Under the pieces are notes generated by a model. That model made no database searches and was not told the origin of the DNA. It worked only from the letters and a program-made list of their open reading frames with translations. Shown here in pieces: positions 1 to 6,243 of a stretch of 7,799 nt of DNA (position 1 is its first letter; each line of letters opens with the position of its first letter). Both the position numbers and the translations under genes were made by a program. Origin of the DNA: Frankiales bacterium (GTDB lineage Bacteria > Actinomycetota > Actinomycetes > Mycobacteriales > SCTD01); contig JAOPWI010000434.1 in the NCBI GenBank assembly GCA_025965755.1, positions 1 through 7,799 of the forward strand, written 5' to 3'.

Positions 1-861
1 GACGGCGCCGGGTCGACCCACGGCTGGCTCGCGCAGCAGCCGACCGGCCGGCCGGGCCCGGCCGCGGAAGCCACCCGGCTGGCCCGCCGGCCGCTGCTGC
101 GTGCCCCAGTGTCCGCCGGGCAGATCAGCGCGGACACCGCCGACCTGGTCGCCACCGCACGGGACCGGCTGCCCGACCCCGTCGAGGACGACCAGCTCCT
201 CGGAGTGCTGCGCGACGGCATTGCGGCGCTGCTCGTCGACCGCAGCGTCGATCCGGCCGTGATGGAGGCCCTGGCGGATCAGGCACTCGCTGCGGTCGGG
301 CTCGATCCGGCGCAGCGGCTCGAACCGGCGTGCGTGCTGCTCGCCCAGCACCTGCCACCGACGACGCTGGCCCACCAGCTCCGGACCCTCATCGACGCGC
401 TGCAACCCGAACAGCTCGCCGAGCAGACCCGGCAGGCCTGGCTGGACCAGGCCCTGCACATCCGCACCCTGTCCGGCCTCGGCGTCGAGATCCGCATCCG
501 CCTCGACGACACCCTCGGACAGCTCACCGACGACGCCCTCGTGGCCCGCCTGCCCGACGACGCCACCGCCATCGCCATCGCCATCCTGGCCGCCCTGGAC
601 CGCGGCACCAGCCTCACCGGCGTCCTCACCGACGTCCTCACCGACGTCCTCACCGACGTCCTCGCCCCCGGCCGCAGCCGCAAGCGCGCCACGGCACCCG
701 AGGCCGGCGACACCAGGGCGGCCGACACCGACGGAGCCGAAGCCGACGCCGAGGCGGCTCACCGACCGGGCTGCCGGCCCGTCGCGCAGGAGCCAGTGGC
801 ACGAGGCCGTCCATCGCCACCGACCCGGTCACCGCCTGTCGCCCGGGCGGACGGTAGCTAG
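1..861 (+). CDS. 5'-partial unknown protein, DUF222/13E12-like fragment
   Basis: The frame is open from the first base of the window to TAG at 859-861, so the start probably lies upstream. The first GTG in frame (109) has no Shine-Dalgarno and is a poor start. The early residues (GSTHGWLA, then GRP, then an AGQIS segment followed by a helix) recall the N-terminal DUF222 domain of 13E12-repeat/HNH proteins, which are abundant in some actinobacteria; this match is by eye. The rest is rich in Leu, Ala and Asp. Near the end are VLTD repeats, then a basic patch (GRSRKR), an Asp/Glu/Ala tail and a Pro/Arg tail. I see no HNH or CxxC motif, so the usual nuclease half is missing. Third-position GC bias fades after about 760, so the true coding end or an old frameshift may lie there. 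It could be a decayed HNH-family gene or an unrelated hypothetical protein. It shares no obvious function with the amino acid genes downstream. Confidence 0.5.
   Translation, partial: DGAGSTHGWLAQQPTGRPGPAAEATRLARRPLLRAPVSAGQISADTADLVATARDRLPDPVEDDQLLGVLRDGIAALLVDRSVDPAVMEALADQALAAVGLDPAQRLEPACVLLAQHLPPTTLAHQLRTLIDALQPEQLAEQTRQAWLDQALHIRTLSGLGVEIRIRLDDTLGQLTDDALVARLPDDATAIAIAILAALDRGTSLTGVLTDVLTDVLTDVLAPGRSRKRATAPEAGDTRAADTDGAEADAEAAHRPGCRPVAQEPVARGRPSPPTRSPPVARADGS
622..663 (+). repeat. 12-bp tandem repeat, three full copies plus a half copy
   Basis: GTCCTCACCGAC occurs three times without change (622-633, 634-645, 646-657), followed by a half copy, GTCCTC (658-663). A diverged unit (AGCCTCACCGGC) lies just before, at 610-621. 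The unit is a multiple of three, so it adds Val-Leu-Thr-Asp in frame to the unknown protein. The identical copies indicate recent slippage-type expansion rather than old selection on protein sequence. Confidence 0.9.
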
Positions 862-864
862 TGT
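836..864 (+). promoter_or_regulatory. Candidate serA promoter (leaderless)
   Basis: TAGTGT at 859-864 fits the actinobacterial -10 form TAnnnT and lies 7 nt before the serA GTG. A weak -35 match, CTGTCG (836-841, three of six to TTGACA), stands 17 bp upstream. This spacing puts the transcript start at or within a base of the start codon, and there is no Shine-Dalgarno in front of serA, so a leaderless mRNA is likely. The TAG stop of the upstream frame is the first half of the -10 hexamer. The call rests on pattern only. Confidence 0.5.
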
Positions 865-871
865 CCGCGGG

Positions 872-2476
872 GTGATCTCCGCCACCTTCCGCCCGATCGT
901 CCTGCTGGCCGAGGAGCTCGCCCCGTCCGTCGTCGCCGCCCTCGGCGACGACCTCGAGGTGCGCGAGGTCGACGGCACGGACCGCCCGGCGCTGCTGGCA
1001 GCGCTCGCCGACGCCGCGGCGGTCGTGGTCCGCAGCGCGACCCAGATCGACGAGGAGGCGCTGGCCGCGGCGCCCAAGCTGCAGGTCGTCGCCCGCGCCG
1101 GCATCGGGCTCGACAACGTCGACGTCGCCGCAGCCACCGCCCGCGGCGTGCTCGTCGTCAACGCGCCGCTGTCCAACGTGGTGAGCGCCGCCGAGCAGGC
1201 GGTCACGCTGCTGCTCGCGACGGCCCGGCACACCGCCGCGGCCAGCTCGGCGCTCAAGGCCGGGCGCTGGGAGCGCAGCCGCTGGACCGGTGTCGAGGTG
1301 GCCGACAAGACCGTCGGCGTGGTCGGGCTCGGCCGCATCGGCGTGCTGTTCGCCCAGCGGATGGCGGCGTTCGGGACGCGGCTGCTCGCCTACGACCCGT
1401 ACGTCCAGCCGGCGCGTGCGGCGCAGCTCGGCGTCACCCTGGTCGACCTGGACGAGCTGCTGCGCGAGAGCGACTTCATCTCCATCCACCTGCCCAAGAC
1501 CCCCGAGACGACCGGGCTGATCGGCGCGCGGGAGCTGGCGCTGTGCAAGCCCGAGGTGCGCATCATCAACGCCGCGCGCGGCGGCCTGGTCGACGAGCAG
1601 GCGCTCGCGGACGCGCTGCGCGAGGGACGGGTGGCCGGCGCCGGGCTCGACGTCTTCGTGACCGAGCCGTGCACCGACAGCCCGCTGTTCGGCTTCGACA
1701 ACGTGGTCGTGACGCCGCACCTGGGCGCCTCGACGGTGGAGGCGCAGGACAAGGCCGGAATCGCGGTGGCCCGCTCGGTGCGCCTGGCGCTGCAGGGCGA
1801 CTTCGTCCCGGACGCGGTCAACGTCTCCGGTGGCGGCGTGGTGGTCGAGGAGGTCCGCCCGTACCTGCCGCTGGTCGAGGGGCTCGGCCGGGTCTTCACC
1901 GCGCTCGCCCAGGGGCCGGTGCGCAGCCTGGTCGTCGAGGTACGCGGGGAGGTCACCGCGCACGGCGTGCAGGTCCTGCAGCTGGCCGCGCTCAAGGGCG
2001 TCTTCACCGGCGCGGTCGAGGAGCAGGTGACGTTCGTCAACGCGCCGGCGCTGGCGGCCGAGCGCGGGCTCGAGGTGCAGCTGATGACCGACCCCGTCAG
2101 CCCCGACCACCGCAGCCTGGTGACGTTGCGCGGCACGCGTGCCGACGGCAGCCCGGTGTCGGTCTCCGGGACGCTCACCGGGCCGCGCCAGCTCGAGCGG
2201 CTCACCGAGATCGACGGCTTCGACATCGAGCTGGTTCCGCGCGAGCACCTGCTGCTGCTGCGCTACGCCGACCGCCCCGGCGTCGTCGGCACGGTCGGCG
2301 CCATGCTCGGCGAGGCCGACGTCAACATCGCGGGCGCGCAAGTCGCCCGCGCCATCCAGGGAGGACCCGCGCTCATGGCGCTCACCATCGACAGTGCCGC
2401 TCCACCCGAGCTGCTCGACCGGATCGCCGAGGCCATCGGGGCCGACGCGGTGTGCGCCGTGGACCTGACGGCATGA
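872..2476 (+). CDS. serA: D-3-phosphoglycerate dehydrogenase, long form with ACT domain
   Basis: This cytosolic enzyme oxidises 3-phosphoglycerate to 3-phosphohydroxypyruvate with NAD+, the first step of serine synthesis. The 534 residues match the long bacterial form. The substrate-binding part has ARAGIGLDNVD near 74-84. The Rossmann fold has GLGRIG (152-157) with the NAD-ribose acid D175. The catalytic Arg-Glu-His set is visible as R236 (NAARGG), E265 (TEP) and H283 (TPHLGAST). An intervening (ASB) domain spans about 318-455, and a C-terminal ACT domain runs from about 459 (LLLRYADRPGVVGTVG) to the end. In this family the ACT domain is the usual serine feedback site. I chose GTG 872 because the family's N-terminal strand (PIVLLAEELAP) begins at residue 8, no other start lies nearby, and a -10 hexamer sits 7 nt upstream. 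The stop overlaps the next gene by 4 nt (ATGA). All key residues are present. Confidence 0.96.
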   Translation: MISATFRPIVLLAEELAPSVVAALGDDLEVREVDGTDRPALLAALADAAAVVVRSATQIDEEALAAAPKLQVVARAGIGLDNVDVAAATARGVLVVNAPLSNVVSAAEQAVTLLLATARHTAAASSALKAGRWERSRWTGVEVADKTVGVVGLGRIGVLFAQRMAAFGTRLLAYDPYVQPARAAQLGVTLVDLDELLRESDFISIHLPKTPETTGLIGARELALCKPEVRIINAARGGLVDEQALADALREGRVAGAGLDVFVTEPCTDSPLFGFDNVVVTPHLGASTVEAQDKAGIAVARSVRLALQGDFVPDAVNVSGGGVVVEEVRPYLPLVEGLGRVFTALAQGPVRSLVVEVRGEVTAHGVQVLQLAALKGVFTGAVEEQVTFVNAPALAAERGLEVQLMTDPVSPDHRSLVTLRGTRADGSPVSVSGTLTGPRQLERLTEIDGFDIELVPREHLLLLRYADRPGVVGTVGAMLGEADVNIAGAQVARAIQGGPALMALTIDSAAPPELLDRIAEAIGADAVCAVDLTA

Positions 2477-3321
2477 GCAGCTTCTCGTCGTACGACGGCA
2501 CCAAGCTCGCCTACACCGAGGTGGGGACCGGCCCGCGGCTGCTGTGCCTGCCCGGAGGCCCCGGCCGCGCAGCCGCCTACCTGGAGGACCTCGGCCGGTT
2601 GTCGGACACCCGGACGCTGGTCCTGCTGGACGGTCGCGCGACCGGCCACTCCGAGGTGCCGGCGGACCCGTCGAGCCTGCGCTTCGACAAGCTGGCGGGT
2701 GACGTCGAGGCGCTGCGCATGCACCTCGGCCTGGAGACCGCCGACGTCCTCGGCCACTCGGCCGGCTGCCTCGTCGCGCAGGCGTGGGCGTCCGCGCACC
2801 CGGACCGTGTCGGCCGGCTGGTGCTGGTCACGCCGACCAGCCGGCTGCAGGGCGGCGACCGCGGCGACGTTGCGGCCATCCGGGCGGCCCGCGCGGACGA
2901 GCCCTGGTATGCCGATGCGGCCGAGGCGCAGGCGGCGCTCGCCGACGCGCCACCCGCGCAGCAGCAGTCGCTCGTCCGCGCGACGCGCCCGTTCTTCTAC
3001 GGCACCTGGGACGAGCGCACGCAGGCGCACGCCGCGACCGCCGACCGGCAGAGCAGCAAGCGGGCCGAGCTCGGCTTCGGCGCCGGCATCGAGCAGGTCG
3101 ACGTCGCCGGGCTGCTCGCCGGGCTCGCAAGCGTGACCGCCCCCGTGCTGGTCGTCGGCGGCGAGCGCGACGCCCTGACCGGAGTCGACGCGGTGCACCT
3201 GGTGGCCGGCTCGTTCCCGTCCGCGCAGACGGTCGTGCTCCCCAAGGCGGGGCACTTCCCGTGGGTCGACGAGCCGGACGCCTTCCGCGCGGCCGTCGCC
3301 CCGTTCCTCCAGGCAGGTTAG
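2473..3321 (+). CDS. Alpha/beta-fold hydrolase, proline iminopeptidase-like
   Basis: This 282-residue protein has a complete alpha/beta-hydrolase catalytic layout. The oxyanion-side loop is LPGGPG (26-31), close to the HGGPG of S33 prolyl aminopeptidases. DGRATGHS (53-60) resembles that family's DxRGxGxS strand. The nucleophile elbow is GHSAG (94-98) with S96, the acid is likely D233 (GGERDALTG), and the base is H261 (KAGHFPW). A variable cap region lies at about 125-210. No signal peptide or membrane segment is visible, so it is probably cytosolic. Its ATG overlaps the serA TGA (ATGA), so it should be co-transcribed with serA and translationally coupled to it. Family features cannot fix the substrate: aminopeptidase, esterase or lactonase activity are all possible, and a role in serine metabolism is only suggested by position. 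The stop codon TAG is also the start of the -10 element for the next transcript. Confidence 0.88.
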   Translation: MSSFSSYDGTKLAYTEVGTGPRLLCLPGGPGRAAAYLEDLGRLSDTRTLVLLDGRATGHSEVPADPSSLRFDKLAGDVEALRMHLGLETADVLGHSAGCLVAQAWASAHPDRVGRLVLVTPTSRLQGGDRGDVAAIRAARADEPWYADAAEAQAALADAPPAQQQSLVRATRPFFYGTWDERTQAHAATADRQSSKRAELGFGAGIEQVDVAGLLAGLASVTAPVLVVGGERDALTGVDAVHLVAGSFPSAQTVVLPKAGHFPWVDEPDAFRAAVAPFLQAG

Positions 3322-3324
3322 GCT
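3319..3324 (+). promoter_or_regulatory. Candidate -10 element for the leuA leader transcript
   Basis: TAGGCT fits TAnnnT and ends 6 nt before the GTG of the leucine-rich leader peptide, which would make the leader peptide leaderless. Its first three bases are the stop codon of the hydrolase, so the promoter is embedded in the end of that gene. No convincing -35 is visible 16-19 bp upstream. Read-through from serA could also supply leuA mRNA. Confidence 0.45.
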
Positions 3325-3330
3325 GCTCGC

Positions 3331-3381
3331 GTGACGTCGCTGAGCCTCCTGCTTATGCGCCGCGACGGGGCCCTCTCCTAG
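3331..3381 (+). CDS. Leucine-rich leader peptide of leuA
   Basis: This short frame starts at GTG, ends at TAG and encodes MTSLSLLLMRRDGALS (16 residues). Five residues are leucine (4, 6, 7, 8 and 15), including three in a row encoded by CTC, CTG and CTT. It ends 65 nt before leuA. The family logic is that of an attenuation peptide: shortage of charged Leu-tRNA would stall a ribosome on codons 4-8, just upstream of the hairpin arm at 3360-3370. The stop codon lies in the hairpin loop. The peptide lacks a Shine-Dalgarno but sits 6 nt after a -10-like hexamer, which suits leaderless translation. Leucine-coding leaders and a conserved pseudoknot (LEU element) upstream of leuA are known from comparative work in Actinobacteria. 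Assigning this locus to that class is my inference. The peptide itself probably has no other function. Confidence 0.82.
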   Translation: MTSLSLLLMRRDGALS

Positions 3382-3437
3382 GCCGGCTCCCCGTCGCGGG
3401 CTCTCGTGCTGGCCGCACACCTGCCACTCCCGGAGAG
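3360..3437 (+). promoter_or_regulatory. Candidate leuA leader pseudoknot (LEU-element type)
   Basis: Stem 1 is a perfect 11-bp inverted repeat: CCGCGACGGGG (3360-3370) with CCCCGTCGCGG (3389-3399), closing an 18-nt loop. Inside the loop, CTCTCC (3373-3378) is the exact complement of GGAGAG (3432-3437), which is the leuA Shine-Dalgarno. Pairing them gives an H-type pseudoknot with a 2-nt first loop, a 10-nt middle segment and a 32-nt last loop, which is geometrically reasonable. There is no U-run after stem 1, so control of translation initiation is more likely than intrinsic termination. The loop strand of stem 2 is also the last two sense codons (Leu-Ser) of the leader peptide, so a translating ribosome must displace it. 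Which ribosome position opens or closes the structure cannot be decided by eye. Confidence 0.7.
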
Positions 3438-3446
3438 ACCCGACAC

Positions 3447-5159
3447 ATGAGCCGCCGTCCCGCCCCCGTCCCGCCCCGCCCGATGCCGTACGAGCGCTAC
3501 GCGCCGTTCCCGCCGGTCGACCTGCCCGACCGCACCTGGCCCGACCGGGTCATCGACCGCGCGCCCCAGTGGTGCAGCGTCGACCTGCGCGACGGCAACC
3601 AGGCCCTCATCGACCCGATGGACGCCGACCGCAAGCTGCGGATGTTCCGCCTGCTGGTCGACATGGGTTACAAGGAGATCGAGGTCGGCTTTCCGGCCGC
3701 CAGCTCGACCGACTTCGACTTCGTCCGCCAGCTGGTGGAGCAGGACCTGGTCCCCGAGGACGTGACCATCCAGGTCCTCACCCAGGCCCGCGAGGAGCTC
3801 ATCGAGCGGACGATCCAGTCGCTGGTGGGCTTCGGCGGCACCGCGCTGGTCCACCTCTACAACTCGACCAGCACCCTGCAGCGCCGCGTGGTCTTCGGGC
3901 TCGACCGCGACGGCGTCAAGGAGATCGCGGTGCAGGGCGCGCAGTGGTGCGTGAAGTACGCGGAGCAGCTGCTCGAGGGAACCGACGTCCGCTGGCAGTA
4001 CAGCCCCGAGAGCTTCACCGGCACCGAGCTCGGCTACGCGCTCGAGGTCTGCGAGGCGGTCATGGACGTCTGGCAGCCGACGCCGGAGCGGCCGGTGGTG
4101 CTCAACCTGCCGGCCACCGTCGAGATGTCGACACCCAACGTCTACGCCGACCAGATCGAGTGGTTCGCCCGCGGTCTCGGCGACCGTCGCCCCAGCGTGG
4201 TGCTGTCGCTGCACCCGCACAACGACCGCGGTACGGCGGTCGCCGCCGCCGAGCTCGGCGTGCAGGCCGGTGCCGACCGCGTCGAGGGCTGCCTGTTCGG
4301 CAACGGCGAGCGCACCGGCAACGTCTGCCTGGTGACCCTCGCCCTGAACCTGTTCAGCCAGGGCATCGACAGCCGCATCGACGTCAGCGACATCGACGAG
4401 GTGCGCCGCACCGTCGAGCACTGCAACCAGCTGCCGGTGCACCCGCGCCACCCGTACGGCGGCGACCTCGTCTACACGGCCTTCTCCGGCTCCCACCAGG
4501 ACGCCATCAAGAAGGGCCTGGAGGCGATGGAGCGCGACGCCGCGGCAGCGGGCGTCCCGGTCGAGCAGTTCCGCTGGGAGGTGCCGTACCTGCCGATCGA
4601 CCCGCACGATGTGGGGCGGTCCTACGAGGCGGTCATCCGCGTCAACAGCCAGTCCGGCAAGGGCGGCGTGGCCTACGTGCTGCGCAACGAGCACCACCTG
4701 GACCTGCCGCGGCGGATGCAGATCGAGTTCTCCCGGGTCGTGCAGGAGGTCGCCGACGGCGAGGGCGGCGAGATCAGCGGCGCCCGCATCTGGTCGCTGT
4801 TCCAGGACACCTACCTGGAGCGCACCGGCCCGCTCGTGCTGATCTCGCAGCGGATCACCAGCGGCGACACCGACCGCATCGAGGCCGTCGTGGAGCACCA
4901 GGGGGTCCGCCGGACGCTCTACGGCGAGGGCAACGGCCCGATCGCGGCGTTCGTGCACGCCCTGGCCGAGCTCGACCTGGACGTGCGCGTCCTGGACTAC
5001 GCCGAGCACGCCACCGGCGCCGGCGAGGAGGCCCAGGCCGCGTCCTACCTCGAGGTCGCCGTCAACGGCCACGTGCTGTGGGGTTGCGGCATCCGCCCGA
5101 GCATCGTCACCAGCTCGCTGCGGGCGGTCGTCAGCGCCGTCAACCGGGCCGCGGTCTAG
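3447..5159 (+). CDS. leuA: 2-isopropylmalate synthase
   Basis: LeuA condenses acetyl-CoA with 2-ketoisovalerate to give 2-isopropylmalate, the committed step to leucine. The 570-residue protein is of the actinobacterial type: a TIM barrel from about 40-330, a linker, and a C-terminal leucine-binding regulatory domain from about 430. Visible sites include the catalytic Arg and metal Asp R48-D49 (DLRDGNQALIDPM), metal ligands H256 and H258 (LHPHND), the GNGERTGN loop (285-292), E188 (SPESF), H350 (SGSHQD) and Y381. These line up in spacing with the active-site residues reported for Mycobacterium tuberculosis LeuA. The motif set argues against citramalate or homocitrate synthase. ATG 3447 follows GGAGAG (3432-3437) by 9 nt and gives a normal N-terminus without the longer mycobacterial extension. 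The regulatory domain predicts leucine feedback on the enzyme, in addition to the leader-based control upstream. Confidence 0.96.
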   Translation: MSRRPAPVPPRPMPYERYAPFPPVDLPDRTWPDRVIDRAPQWCSVDLRDGNQALIDPMDADRKLRMFRLLVDMGYKEIEVGFPAASSTDFDFVRQLVEQDLVPEDVTIQVLTQAREELIERTIQSLVGFGGTALVHLYNSTSTLQRRVVFGLDRDGVKEIAVQGAQWCVKYAEQLLEGTDVRWQYSPESFTGTELGYALEVCEAVMDVWQPTPERPVVLNLPATVEMSTPNVYADQIEWFARGLGDRRPSVVLSLHPHNDRGTAVAAAELGVQAGADRVEGCLFGNGERTGNVCLVTLALNLFSQGIDSRIDVSDIDEVRRTVEHCNQLPVHPRHPYGGDLVYTAFSGSHQDAIKKGLEAMERDAAAAGVPVEQFRWEVPYLPIDPHDVGRSYEAVIRVNSQSGKGGVAYVLRNEHHLDLPRRMQIEFSRVVQEVADGEGGEISGARIWSLFQDTYLERTGPLVLISQRITSGDTDRIEAVVEHQGVRRTLYGEGNGPIAAFVHALAELDLDVRVLDYAEHATGAGEEAQAASYLEVAVNGHVLWGCGIRPSIVTSSLRAVVSAVNRAAV

Positions 5160-5180
5160 CGCGCCCCGGCGGTCCCAGCA

Positions 5181-5200
5181 TGTGAGACGAGCGTCTCACA
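5181..5200 (+). promoter_or_regulatory. Perfect 20-bp palindrome, candidate operator of leuB
   Basis: TGTGAGACGAGCGTCTCACA is a perfect 9-bp inverted repeat around AG, in the 57-nt gap between leuA and leuB. It covers the place of the -35 box and the start of the spacer of the candidate leuB promoter, so a protein bound here would block RNA polymerase. A 2-nt loop and the lack of a following T-run make an intrinsic terminator unlikely. IclR-type regulators of the NdgR/LtbR group control leu genes in actinobacteria and are possible binders, but I cannot match this site to a known motif with confidence. I saw no second copy in the other intergenic gaps of the window. Confidence 0.7.
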
Positions 5201-5204
5201 GCGA

Positions 5205-5210
5205 TAGGGT
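5205..5210 (+). promoter_or_regulatory. Candidate -10 element of leuB (leaderless)
   Basis: TAGGGT fits TAnnnT and ends 6 nt before the leuB ATG, so transcription would start at or next to the A of ATG. There is no Shine-Dalgarno in front of leuB, which agrees with a leaderless mRNA. TGAGAC (5183-5188), 16 bp upstream and inside the palindrome, could serve as a weak -35. Confidence 0.55.
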
Positions 5211-5216
5211 CGGTGC

Positions 5217-6230
5217 ATGAGCACTCGGCTTGCGGTCATCGGTGGAGACGGCATCGGCCCGGAGGTGACCGCGGTCGCCCTGGACGTGCTGCAGGCCGTC
5301 CTGCCGGACGTCGAGGCGACCGCGTACGACCTGGGCGCCGCGGCGTACCGGCGCACCGGCGAGGCGCTGCCCGACAGCGTGCTCGAGGAGCTCAAGGGCT
5401 ACGACGCGATCCTGCTGGGCGCCATCGGCGACCCGAGCGTTGCGCCCGGCGTGCTGGAGCGCGGGCTGCTGCTGCGGCTGCGCTTCGCGCTGGACCACCA
5501 CGTCAACCTGCGGCCCGTGCGGCTGTACCCGGGCGTGACCAGCCCGCTCGGCGACGTGCCGATCGACATGGTGGTCGTGCGCGAGGGCACGGAGGGTCCG
5601 TACGTCGGCAACGGCGGCTCCATGCGCACCGGCACGCCGCACGAGGTGGCCACCGAGGTCAGCCTCAACACCGCCTTCGGCGTGGAGCGGGTCGTGCGCG
5701 ACGCCTTCACCCGGGCCCAGGCCCGGCGCAAGCACCTGACGCTGGTGCACAAGACCAACGTGCTCGTGCACGCCGGGGGCCTGTGGAAGCGCGTCACCGA
5801 CGCGGTCGCCGAGGAGTTCCCCGACGTCGAGCTGGCCTACCAGCACGTGGACGCGGCGTCGATGTTCTTCGTGACCGACCCGGGCCGCTTCGACGTCGTC
5901 GTGACCGACAACCTGTTCGGCGACATCCTCACCGACATCGGGGCGGCCATCGGCGGCGGCATCGGTCTGGCCGCCAGCGGCAACCTGGACGTCTCCCGCA
6001 CCCACCCGAGCATGTTCGAGCCGGTGCACGGCAGTGCGCCCGACATCGCCGGCCAGGGCAAGGCCGACCCGACGGCGGCCGTGCTGTCGGCGGCCATGCT
6101 GCTGGAGCACCTGGGCCACACCGAGCTGGCCGCCCGGGTCAACCAGGCCGTGGCCGCGGACCTGGCGACCACGCCGGGCGCCCGGTCCACCGCCGAGGTG
6201 CGCGAGGCGCTGCTCTCCCGCCTGGGGTGA
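5217..6230 (+). CDS. leuB: 3-isopropylmalate dehydrogenase
   Basis: LeuB oxidises and decarboxylates 3-isopropylmalate to 2-ketoisocaproate with NAD+ and Mg2+/Mn2+, the third step of leucine synthesis. The 337-residue length is typical of actinobacterial enzymes. GDGIGPE (10-16) opens the fold. Substrate-binding arginines are likely R89, R99 and R122. The catalytic lysine is K179 (HKTNVL) and the metal ligands are D212, D235 and D239. The family signature runs over 232-254 (NLFGDILTDIGAAIGGG and onward). The NAD site is EPVHGSAPDIAGQG (268-281), which fits IPMDH rather than NADP isocitrate dehydrogenase. ATG 5217 gives the normal N-terminus (RLAVIGGDGIGPE) and sits 6 nt after a -10-like hexamer with no ribosome-binding site. 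It lies 57 nt after leuA, with a palindrome in the gap, so it may be controlled separately from leuA. LeuCD, needed between LeuA and LeuB, are not in this window. Confidence 0.96.
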   Translation: MSTRLAVIGGDGIGPEVTAVALDVLQAVLPDVEATAYDLGAAAYRRTGEALPDSVLEELKGYDAILLGAIGDPSVAPGVLERGLLLRLRFALDHHVNLRPVRLYPGVTSPLGDVPIDMVVVREGTEGPYVGNGGSMRTGTPHEVATEVSLNTAFGVERVVRDAFTRAQARRKHLTLVHKTNVLVHAGGLWKRVTDAVAEEFPDVELAYQHVDAASMFFVTDPGRFDVVVTDNLFGDILTDIGAAIGGGIGLAASGNLDVSRTHPSMFEPVHGSAPDIAGQGKADPTAAVLSAAMLLEHLGHTELAARVNQAVAADLATTPGARSTAEVREALLSRLG

Positions 6231-6243
6231 GCCCCTGCCGCAG

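Noticed and set aside
109..861. GTG 109 as the true start of the first gene
   Set aside because: No Shine-Dalgarno or -10 pattern precedes it, and the frame is open back to base 1 with DUF222-like residues, so the gene is more likely cut by the window edge.
650..2341. Long minus-strand open frame opposite serA
   Set aside because: Its translation is Arg/Asp/Val/His-rich low-complexity with no family motif. It is the usual antisense shadow of a GC-rich gene, and serA on the + strand has all catalytic residues.
3360..3399. Reading the leuA leader hairpin as a classic intrinsic terminator
   Set aside because: The 3' arm is followed by GCTCTCGTGCTGG with no U-tract. The loop complementarity to the Shine-Dalgarno supports translational control instead.
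2784..3446. N-terminal extension of leuA upstream of 3447 in the same frame
   Set aside because: The extension overlaps the hydrolase gene and the leader region, and its residues are Arg/Gly shadow sequence. The ATG at 3447 has a good Shine-Dalgarno.
3322..3446. T-box riboswitch before leuA
   Set aside because: I see no T-box (TGGnACC-like) sequence or specifier stem; a leucine-rich translated leader explains the region better.
3378..5072. Long minus-strand open frame opposite leuA
   Set aside because: It is a shadow with repetitive Val/Asp/His/Gln composition, no motif and no ribosome-binding site; leuA is unambiguous on the + strand.
5181..5200. Reading the leuA-leuB palindrome as an intrinsic terminator
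   Set aside because: The loop would be only 2 nt, no T-run follows, and the site coincides with the expected -35 region of leuB, which suits an operator better.
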